In this document: in pieces, positions 6,292 to 12,764 of the stretch
Layout: every line of letters starts with the position of its first letter
Position numbering within the stretch: position 1 is the first letter of the stretch
Source of the DNA: MGIIb-P sp963934015
Lineage (GTDB): Archaea; Thermoplasmatota; Poseidoniia; Poseidoniales; Thalassarchaeaceae
Length of the DNA stretch: 14,789 nucleotides
Direction of reading: 5' to 3'
Assembly (NCBI GenBank): GCA_963934015.1
Contig: CAWVWT010000034.1
Span: 1-14,789 of the forward strand
Position numbers and translations under genes: made by a program
The notes under the pieces: model-generated
Seen by the model: only the letters and a program-made list of their open reading frames with translations
Database searches by the model: none
What the model was told of the DNA's origin: nothing

Positions 6292-8034
6292 ATGGACATC
6301 CCAACACCACTCGCCGCCATGCTGGCCGGTGAGCACGGTCCAACCAAACAGAAGGCTGCTCGTTTGGTTGTCGACTTGGCTTCAACCGCTGGTGCTACCG
6401 AGTTTGTCACGTGCGCGCACGCGCACGTGAGCGGAGTGTCACCCCTCACCGGTGGACATGGGTTGCGGCGCTTCCTAGCCGATCTTTCAGGTGATGATTT
6501 GGGGGTTGTTGAAATCCCAACCACACTGAACAGTGCTGGATGTGACAAAGAGAAAATGAAAGAAATGGATATTGAAACTGAAGATTTTCTCAAACACCAA
6601 TTCGAAATCGTTCACGCCTACACTGAACTCGGAATTGAAGCCACCTTGTCGTGCACACCTTACGACAGAGGTGTCGACAACGAAGGCATCGGTTCTTGGG
6701 CTGAAAGCAATGCTGTGGCTTTTTCCAATTCTTACACATCACTCATTACTAATCGTGAAAGTGGACTGTCAGCTTTGGCCACTGCACTGACGGGATGGGC
6801 TCCAAAATGGGGATTACACCTCGATGAAAACCGGATTCCAAACATTCATGTCGAGGTTGATTGTGAACTCGAACATATTGCTGATTGGAGCGTTCTTGGA
6901 GATTGGATTGGAAAACAAATCCAACCACACTGGAAACTGCCATGGGGAATGATGCCACATCTCACTGGATTACCTGATTATGTCTCTTTTGATCAAAAGA
7001 AAGCATTGACTGCAGCCGCAGCCAATTACGGTTGCCCAATGCTCTGGGCAGAAGGACTCTCACCTGAACCGCCACAATATACACCCGAAGGGCACCTCGT
7101 GTTTACCAACGATTCCCTGATGGAACGCTATGATGAATTGACTCCGACCGGACAGGTCGATCTCATCGTCATCGGTTGTCCTCAAGCCAGCGTAGGTGAA
7201 GTGCGAACCACCGCCGCAGCTGTGAGAAATCGCATGGAACTGGGTCAACGAATTCCCGACCAGCGCCTGTGGGTGTTCACGAGTGGTCACAACCACGAAT
7301 TATTGGAACAAGAAGGAACTCTCGATGTATTAGAAGAAGCAGGGGCATTGATTCTCAAAGATACATGCCCAGAGGTGACGCCATACAATCGAACGCGGTA
7401 TAATCACCTTCTAACAAACTCACTCAAGGCGGAGCATTATCTGACCAGTGGATTGAATCGAATGCCAACTAGCGTGATGCGAATCGAAGACTGTGTGGCC
7501 CACGCCTTCGACGCTTCACTTTCTGCTGGCGAAAGACCCATTCTACATGGCAAGGCGGCCAAACCACTTGCTACCAACAAGGTACACCGCCAAGGGACAT
7601 TTACAACCTTGGGTAGGAGTTTACCTTCACAAACCAACTGGAGTACTCAAGGCAAGGCTTTGGTGACCGATGTACCCATTACCTACCTTGGATATGTGAA
7701 CAGGGATACAGGGGTAATCGAAGAACCGGGCCATCCGCTCGATGGTGTGGCAATCGTCGATACAATACTCATCTACCCCAAGGGAAGTGGATCAACAGTT
7801 GCACCATTCATTCTGATGGGACTCATATACACGAACAAGGGACCCAAAGCAATCGTCAACCGCGATGTGTGTCCACTGACACTACCTGCAGCATCTCTTC
7901 TCAAGGTGCCTTATGCGCACGGGTTTAGTGAAGACCCGTGCATGGAAATCAATACGGGCGACGATGTAGAGATGCGATTGGAGAATGGAATTGTTACATT
8001 GCAAGTTGTGAACCGCGCGGCAGCATCTCCTTGA
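6292..8034 (+). CDS. Fused aconitase X (large catalytic plus swivel domain)
   Basis: A 580-residue single chain in which residues about 1-445 match the aconitase X catalytic domain (DUF521) and about 450-575 match the small swivel domain (DUF126). Landmarks are AHVSGVSP (44-51), TTLNSAGCD (77-85), LSCTPYDRG (Cys121), ITNRESG, HLDENR, IGCPQAS (Cys296) and DTCPEVTPYNR (Cys359). These three cysteines are the likely iron-sulfur ligands. The swivel part has GYVNRDTGVIEEPGHPLDG and KGSGST (498-502) with the probable catalytic serine. Family members are known as archaeal mevalonate 5-phosphate dehydratase (modified mevalonate pathway, usually two subunits) or bacterial cis-3-hydroxy-L-proline dehydratase. 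I cannot tell which this is. The partner decarboxylase of the mevalonate route is not in the window. The ATG at 6292 has no clear Shine-Dalgarno. The gene follows nadE by 51 bp and precedes the epimerase by 22 bp, suggesting co-transcription. Confidence 0.9.
   Translation: MDIPTPLAAMLAGEHGPTKQKAARLVVDLASTAGATEFVTCAHAHVSGVSPLTGGHGLRRFLADLSGDDLGVVEIPTTLNSAGCDKEKMKEMDIETEDFLKHQFEIVHAYTELGIEATLSCTPYDRGVDNEGIGSWAESNAVAFSNSYTSLITNRESGLSALATALTGWAPKWGLHLDENRIPNIHVEVDCELEHIADWSVLGDWIGKQIQPHWKLPWGMMPHLTGLPDYVSFDQKKALTAAAANYGCPMLWAEGLSPEPPQYTPEGHLVFTNDSLMERYDELTPTGQVDLIVIGCPQASVGEVRTTAAAVRNRMELGQRIPDQRLWVFTSGHNHELLEQEGTLDVLEEAGALILKDTCPEVTPYNRTRYNHLLTNSLKAEHYLTSGLNRMPTSVMRIEDCVAHAFDASLSAGERPILHGKAAKPLATNKVHRQGTFTTLGRSLPSQTNWSTQGKALVTDVPITYLGYVNRDTGVIEEPGHPLDGVAIVDTILIYPKGSGSTVAPFILMGLIYTNKGPKAIVNRDVCPLTLPAASLLKVPYAHGFSEDPCMEINTGDDVEMRLENGIVTLQVVNRAAASP
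6407..6430. repeat. 24-bp perfect inverted repeat with alternating purine-pyrimidine core
   Basis: TCACGTGCGC (6407-6416), GCAC centre, GCGCACGTGA (6421-6430): ten perfect base pairs around four bases. Bases 6408-6429 alternate strictly pyrimidine-purine, a composition favourable to Z-DNA or cruciform extrusion. It lies inside the aconitase X frame and encodes the T-C-A-H-A-H-V stretch before the conserved SGVSP, so protein constraint explains part of it. Confidence 0.6.
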
Positions 8035-8056
8035 GGGAGAACTCACTCACCCTACC

Positions 8057-9043
8057 ATGCGCTGCATCGTTACGGGAGGAGCTGGCTTTCTCGGAAGCCA
8101 TCTGACCGAACAACTCGTGGCGATGGGGCATTCGGTTGCTGTCATCGATGACATGTTCCGTGGAAGCCAAAAAAATCTCTTGGGATGCAAAGGAATGGAT
8201 GATTATTATCTCATCATGGGTGACGCTGCGAATCGCGACCTCTACGAGAAAGCAGCTGACAAACTTGGAGGTGTGGATTGTGTTTACCACTTGGCCGCCA
8301 TCAATGGTACGCGTTGGTTCCATGAGCGTCCAGATTTTGTTGTACAGGTCAACCTTGATACCCTAAGAGTCGCCTTGGATTTTGCAATCACACGTGGCTC
8401 CAGATTTGTGTTTACATCTTCTCCTGAGGCGTTTGGGGAGCAACCTGAAATGCCACTAACCAACGCATCGGATAGTTTGTTCTCATCCGCTTCTGAGCAT
8501 GGCCGGCATTCGTATGGTGCCAGCAAATATTTGGGAGAGGTTCTCGTTCAACACGCTGTTAACAACAGCAGTTTAGATGCACGAATTGTACGCCCATTCA
8601 ACGCATATGGGCCCCGATTACCGGGTAATGCATATGGACAAGTAACGGGTATTTTTCTTGAACAATGCCGTCGTGGAGACCCAATTACAATCCATGGCGA
8701 TGGTTCTCAAACACGCTCGTTCACTTGGGTTGATGAAGCGGTTGAAGGCATTCGAATCGCTGGTGAATTAGATCAAGGATTGGATGGTTCACGATTGACC
8801 GGGGCTGCACTTAATCTTGGCAATCCTGAAGAGGTCAGTATTGCAGAATTAGCCGAACTCTGCCTAAAGGTCACAGGTTCAGCATCTGAAATCCATTTCC
8901 AAGAAGTTGGACACCCTGGTGATTCTCGCCGTCGGGTTCCTGACATCTCTGAAACACAGAGTGCCTTGGGTTGGTCCCCATTCCAGAGTTTGGAAGAAGG
9001 GCTACGTTCATGTTGGCGCTGGCTTCAGGCTGAACACCCGTAG
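8057..9043 (+). CDS. NAD(P)-dependent sugar-nucleotide epimerase/dehydratase (extended SDR)
   Basis: A 328-residue extended short-chain dehydrogenase/reductase of the UDP-glucose 4-epimerase / dTDP-glucose 4,6-dehydratase group. The Rossmann NAD-binding loop TGGAGFLGSH is at 6-15, with acidic residues after strand 2 (VIDDMFRG) suiting NAD(H). CVYHLAAINGT follows, then the active-site serine region FTSSPEAFGE (Ser121/Ser122) and the catalytic YGASK (Tyr153, Lys157). RPFNAYGPR is the usual substrate-loop signature, and the SRRRVPDIS and LGWSPFQSLEEGL tail binds the nucleotide sugar in relatives. It probably makes an activated sugar for glycans or glycolipids, but the exact substrate cannot be read from motifs. 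A GAGGGAGA run overlaps the aconitase X stop but sits about 16 bases from this ATG, too far for an ordinary ribosome binding site. Its TAG stop abuts or overlaps the start signals of the BtpA gene, implying coupled translation. Confidence 0.92.
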   Translation: MRCIVTGGAGFLGSHLTEQLVAMGHSVAVIDDMFRGSQKNLLGCKGMDDYYLIMGDAANRDLYEKAADKLGGVDCVYHLAAINGTRWFHERPDFVVQVNLDTLRVALDFAITRGSRFVFTSSPEAFGEQPEMPLTNASDSLFSSASEHGRHSYGASKYLGEVLVQHAVNNSSLDARIVRPFNAYGPRLPGNAYGQVTGIFLEQCRRGDPITIHGDGSQTRSFTWVDEAVEGIRIAGELDQGLDGSRLTGAALNLGNPEEVSIAELAELCLKVTGSASEIHFQEVGHPGDSRRRVPDISETQSALGWSPFQSLEEGLRSCWRWLQAEHP

Positions 9044-9052
9044 GTGATGCGG

Positions 9053-9844
9053 ATGAGGAAAAAAATCCCCACGGGCCTAATCGGGATGATTCATCTCAAA
9101 GCCCTACCCGGTTCACCTGAGTTTTCAGGAAACATTGGTGCTGTCGAATCATTGGCACTCGCGGATGCGACAACACTTCTCGCAGGGGGGGTTGATGCGA
9201 TCTTGGTCGAAAACTTTGGTGATGTTCCATTCCAAAAAACAGTGGGTGCCGTGACCATTGCAGCGATGACTAGAATCATCCGTTCTATTGTTGAATTGAG
9301 CGATGTTCCCGTCGGCGTTAACGTGCTACGCAATGACCCACATGCAGCTCTTTCTATCGCAGCAGTTACCGGCGCAGAATTCATCCGAGTAAATGTTCAC
9401 ATTGGTGCAATGGTAACCGATCAAGGCCTCATTGAGGGGCAGGCAGCAGAGACACTACGCCTTCGAGAGACCCTCAATGCAGATGTGGCCATTCTAGCAG
9501 ACGTAGGTGTGAAACATGCTACACCTTTCGATGAAAAATGGTCGCTAGAGCAAGAAGCAAAAGATGCATGGAATCGAGGACTTGCTGATGCACTGATCAT
9601 CTCAGGTAGTGGTACAGGTACACCTGCGAAATCAGTCGAACTAGAGTGTATAAAACAAGCTGTGCCACAAGCACCATTGATTGTTGGTTCAGGAATAAAC
9701 GCAGAGACATTGGCTGAATATTCACTTGCCTCAGCATGGATTGTGGGTACCGCACTCAAACGAGATGGATTGGTTCAAAATGAAGTTGAATTGTCACGAG
9801 TTCGGAAAATGTGTCATTCTTCTTCTGATGGTAATTCATCATGA
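9053..9844 (+). CDS. BtpA/SgcQ-family TIM-barrel protein
   Basis: About 263 residues matching the BtpA family nearly end to end: GMIHLKALPGSP at the N-terminus, AILVENFGDVPF, GVNVLRNDPHAAL, EFIRVNVHIGAMVTDQGLIE, AILADVGVKHATP and a phosphate-binding-like ALIISGSGTGTPA. The fold is a (beta/alpha)8 barrel. Cyanobacterial BtpA is linked to photosystem I stability and SgcQ lies in an E. coli sugar operon, but no reaction is established. Its place behind a sugar-nucleotide SDR hints at sugar or nucleoside chemistry (inference). Three in-frame starts cluster here: GTG 9044, ATG 9047 and ATG 9053. I chose 9053 because GGTGA at 9043-9047 matches the archaeal Shine-Dalgarno and is spaced five bases away; a 9044 start would give 266 residues. 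The 3' end overlaps the convergent MFS gene by 31 bp. Confidence 0.9.
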   Translation: MRKKIPTGLIGMIHLKALPGSPEFSGNIGAVESLALADATTLLAGGVDAILVENFGDVPFQKTVGAVTIAAMTRIIRSIVELSDVPVGVNVLRNDPHAALSIAAVTGAEFIRVNVHIGAMVTDQGLIEGQAAETLRLRETLNADVAILADVGVKHATPFDEKWSLEQEAKDAWNRGLADALIISGSGTGTPAKSVELECIKQAVPQAPLIVGSGINAETLAEYSLASAWIVGTALKRDGLVQNEVELSRVRKMCHSSSDGNSS

Positions 9845-11367
9845 GGCATCTTCCACTTGACGATAATTGCTGCTAACAATGCGACGATGCCAGCTACAAC
9901 ACAGGCAGCGACCATACCTTCAATGAACGATTCTCTAGCAGATTGGATGAGGAGTGCGCCCTCTTGATTACCAGCTGCAAGCATACTCTGACCAATGTTT
10001 ATGGCTTCAGGGAACGAATTCAAAATATTACCTGAGTGCTCAGAAGCGGAAGGAGGAATGACAATTGTAGATTGGTATACTTCATTCAAAACACTGCCTC
10101 CAATTGCAATTCCCAGGGCACCACCCACCTCCCGACTTGCATCATTTGTGGCACTACCAACACCTGCTTTGGCTTGTGGAATTGCACCCATGACTGCAGT
10201 TGTAGAAGGTGCCATTGTCAACCCCATGCCAATACCAAGGAAGAAGAACGTAGCCGCAATTTGTGTATAACTCGTATCGATTGTGACCTGTGTAAAAAGA
10301 AACAAGCCTGTTGCAACAAGGAACAATCCGGTTGCAATGACATTGGGGCGCCCAAACTTTGCAACCAAGCGATCACTGTTCGCTGCAGCTGGCATCAACC
10401 CGATGGGGAGTGGGAAAAATCGAATGGCTGCAGAAAATGGTGAATGCCCTCGGACGAGTTGAAAATGCAACATTTGCATAAACATGAATGAAAACATCAC
10501 AAAGAAGGCCATTGCGATTGCAATCAGACCAATTGTAAACCCACGATTTTTGAAAAATTCAAGAGGTAATAACGGATATTCAATTCGCTTCTGTAAATAT
10601 ATGAACAGTATTCCAGAAACAATACTTGTGCCAAATGCACTCATGATTGTCAAATCTGTCCATCCTCGATTCGGCCCTTCGATAATTCCGAAAAGAAGGG
10701 TGCCCAATGCTAAAACAGACAGGATTGCCCCCCCTATATCCAAGGGTCGATTCTCATTATCTTTCGAACGAGGGACAATTATTGCCCCAGCAATCAAGGC
10801 AATGACAATGATGGGTACATTGATCAAAAATACCATTTCCCAATCGTATGTTTCAACTGCCCATCCACCCACAAGAAGCCCGATTGGGGCACCAACCCCA
10901 GCCATAGCAGCCCAAATTCCAATTGCTTTACCTCGTTCTTCAGGTGGGAAAACAACCAGCACAACCGATAGTGTAGATGGCATCACAAGGGCGGCACCCA
11001 AACCCATTGTTGCACGTGCAAGAATGACATCTGTGGATGAATCAGCATAGAAAGCAGTCCAAGCAGATGCGGCTGCAACCGTAATCAGACCAATTTGTAG
11101 TGCACCTTTACGTCCAAAGCGGTCACCCAATGCGCCCATCACCAGAAGGGTACCTCCGAATACCAATACATACGCATCCATAATCCACTGTAATTCGGAA
11201 TTACCAGCAGATAGATCTGTGGAAAGTTGTGGAAGCGCGACATTGAGCGTCACATTGTTCAACATTACAATAACAAGACTCAAGCTCATTACTGCGAGGA
11301 CCATCCAACGATTCGCAGGATACTGCGCCTCTAATTTCCCCATGTCAATCGTAAAACACAATTGCAT
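9814..11367 (-). CDS. MFS drug/multisubstrate exporter, DHA2 (EmrB/QacA) family, 14 TM
   Basis: A 517-residue inner-membrane proton-driven exporter of the 14-helix DHA2 type. I count about 14 hydrophobic segments, the first at about 21-41 and the last at about 480-503. The motif A loop GALGDRFGRKG (78-88) links helices 2 and 3. WIMDAYVL at the start of helix 2 and LNVALPQL near the N-terminus are typical of the family. AGVGAPIGLLVGG in helix 5 resembles the antiporter motif C, with Ala where Pro is common. The substrate is unknown. The ATG at 11367 gives the full frame; ATG 11343 (residue 9) is equally possible, and neither has a clear ribosome binding site. It lies 41 bp downstream of the Maf gene on the same strand, so may share its transcript. 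Its C-terminal codons overlap the end of the BtpA gene. Local AT richness inside the gene (34% GC at 10501-10620) is partly due to hydrophobic helices. Confidence 0.93.
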   Translation of the reverse strand: MQLCFTIDMGKLEAQYPANRWMVLAVMSLSLVIVMLNNVTLNVALPQLSTDLSAGNSELQWIMDAYVLVFGGTLLVMGALGDRFGRKGALQIGLITVAAASAWTAFYADSSTDVILARATMGLGAALVMPSTLSVVLVVFPPEERGKAIGIWAAMAGVGAPIGLLVGGWAVETYDWEMVFLINVPIIVIALIAGAIIVPRSKDNENRPLDIGGAILSVLALGTLLFGIIEGPNRGWTDLTIMSAFGTSIVSGILFIYLQKRIEYPLLPLEFFKNRGFTIGLIAIAMAFFVMFSFMFMQMLHFQLVRGHSPFSAAIRFFPLPIGLMPAAANSDRLVAKFGRPNVIATGLFLVATGLFLFTQVTIDTSYTQIAATFFFLGIGMGLTMAPSTTAVMGAIPQAKAGVGSATNDASREVGGALGIAIGGSVLNEVYQSTIVIPPSASEHSGNILNSFPEAINIGQSMLAAGNQEGALLIQSARESFIEGMVAACVVAGIVALLAAIIVKWKMPHDELPSEEE

Positions 11368-11408
11368 TTGAATGGTACAGTTACATCATCGAGATCATGT
11401 GCAATTTT

Positions 11409-11978
11409 CTATTGGAGAGTAGATTTCAAATGGTCAAATAACTGTGGTGAAAAACCGAGAATAGTTTCTTCATTTCCATCGACAAGAGTCGCATATTTCC
11501 CCATCGCTCCAGCGAAGTCGTAACCACCCGCTTTACCCCTCCAAGAATCTGAAACGATCAATGCCTCCAGAACTTCTTCTGACAAGGGTTCGATGGAAAC
11601 TGTAGCGGATGTAATCCAAGACGTTACTTCATCACCACAAATCACTGCAGTACCACTCCAAACTCGATGATTTCTACCACTGAGGCGGAACAGCATTCCC
11701 ACTGCATCTTGTCGGTTTTGCGGTTGACCCAAGGGGTGAAGGAAATCATCGGGGTCTTCGACCAGCGTATCGGCAACAATGACGATAGGGGCTGAACATT
11801 CCCTCTGTGCTGATTCAATCTTGCCAAGCAATGTATGTTCAACCTGTTCGCAGATGGGGATCCCGTGCCTGTGTGGGCGCTCGCGCGCACGTAGGGGACT
11901 CTGGGTGACTTCGTAGCCCCATGCCTCAAGCATCGAGGCTCTACGCTGCGAAGCAGAGGCAAGATGTACCATTTCCAT
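11409..11978 (-). CDS. maf: Maf-like nucleoside triphosphate pyrophosphatase
   Basis: About 189 residues with the Maf/HAM1-fold landmarks: LASASQRRASML at the N-terminus, VADTLVEDPDD with the catalytic-type Asp, LSGRNHRVWSGTAV in the middle, and SWRGKAGGYDFAG followed by ETILGFSP near the end. Maf proteins hydrolyse dTTP/UTP or modified nucleotides to monophosphates, a housecleaning role in the cytoplasm that is also linked to septation arrest. Two departures from the common pattern are visible: LGQP where LGKP is usual, and GFSP where GLP is usual at the C-terminal loop. I chose ATG 11978; a GTG at 12014 would add 12 residues, and ATG 11972 (giving MVHLASAS) fits family N-termini equally well. 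It diverges from the KaiC-like gene across 25-61 bp and is followed by the MFS exporter 41 bp downstream. Confidence 0.82.
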   Translation of the reverse strand: MEMVHLASASQRRASMLEAWGYEVTQSPLRARERPHRHGIPICEQVEHTLLGKIESAQRECSAPIVIVADTLVEDPDDFLHPLGQPQNRQDAVGMLFRLSGRNHRVWSGTAVICGDEVTSWITSATVSIEPLSEEVLEALIVSDSWRGKAGGYDFAGAMGKYATLVDGNEETILGFSPQLFDHLKSTLQ

Positions 11979-12039
11979 GGCAATCCGAGGAGGGTGGCGT
12001 TTATCTTCTTGCACCGAATCGCTCGCTCTGGTGGCCTAG

Positions 12040-12762
12040 TTGAGTAATGCAGCAGAGAGAATTCCAACCTACATTATGGGATTGGATGAACAAATGCAAG
12101 GAGGTATTCCAAAAGGACACCTGTGTCTACTCGCAGGGACATCAGGATCGATGAAATCCAGTCTCGGTTTTGCCATGCTGTACAATGCGGTTCTCGAAGG
12201 TCGAACGTCTGGAATTTATGTCACCCTAGAACAATCCAAGGAATCTCTTGCGGGTCATATGGCCAACATGGGTATGAATGTCGATGACCCCCGTGTAAGA
12301 AGCAACATTGCAATCATCGATCTCGCAGATTTGCGTGTTCAATTGAATGAAGCTGGGACTGCAAACCAGGTCGATTGGATGGGGCAACTCATCAAGCAAT
12401 TGACCAATTATCGTGAAAGCATTGGTTTTGAGGTACTGGTTTTCGATTCATTGGGTGCATTCTTTACCCTCACTCGAATGGAAAACCCACGTGATGAGAC
12501 ATTCAAGTTCTTTGAGGCGTGCCGCAGACTCGGTTTGACGACATTCATCATCTGTGAAATGATGGGCGAAATGAAGAACCAATTTGGTGAATTCGGCATA
12601 GAAGATTACCTATCCGATGGAGTGATTCACCTCACCATGGACCGAAGTGGAGATCAAATCAACCGCAAGATTGCCATCGTCAAAATGCGGCATACAAACC
12701 ACACGTTGGGCTACCATGCATGGCGGTGGGATCCCACAATGTGTAAATTTACCATCCATTGA
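12040..12762 (+). CDS. KaiC/RAD55-like RecA-superfamily ATPase
   Basis: A 240-residue single-domain KaiC-like protein. The N-terminus RIPTYIMGLDEQMQGGIPKG is the family's lead-in, followed by a P-loop-like GTSGSMKSS (33-41), a YVTLEQSKES segment with the putative catalytic Glu64, and Walker B VLVFDSLGAF (Asp136). The last part (ICEMMGEMKN, DGVIHLTM, KIAIVKMRHTNH) matches the KaiC-domain C-terminal strands. Archaeal relatives are numerous and mostly uncharacterised; proposed roles are ATP-dependent signalling or recombination-related. The Walker A differs from GxxxxGK[S/T] by Met38 in place of Gly. The start is taken as TTG 12040 because RIPT must be included, ATG 12076 would remove it, and an upstream GTG is blocked by a TAG. 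Its TGA lies two bases from the glmS stop. Confidence 0.88.
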   Translation: MSNAAERIPTYIMGLDEQMQGGIPKGHLCLLAGTSGSMKSSLGFAMLYNAVLEGRTSGIYVTLEQSKESLAGHMANMGMNVDDPRVRSNIAIIDLADLRVQLNEAGTANQVDWMGQLIKQLTNYRESIGFEVLVFDSLGAFFTLTRMENPRDETFKFFEACRRLGLTTFIICEMMGEMKNQFGEFGIEDYLSDGVIHLTMDRSGDQINRKIAIVKMRHTNHTLGYHAWRWDPTMCKFTIH

Positions 12763-12764
12763 GA

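Noticed and set aside
6048..6593. 181-codon minus-strand open frame across the nadE/aconitase X junction
   Set aside because: Both flanking + strand genes have conserved motifs within this span, including the nadE C-terminus and the aconitase X AHVSGVSP motif. The antisense translation is low-complexity and unrecognisable.
8169..9191. A7 run (8169-8175) and G7 run (9185-9191) as frameshift sites
   Set aside because: Both lie within intact frames whose conserved motifs continue on either side, so there is no evidence of programmed or error frameshifting.
10484..11050. 188-codon plus-strand open frame inside the MFS gene
   Set aside because: Antisense shadow of membrane helices; the minus-strand reading has the motif A loop and about 14 helices.
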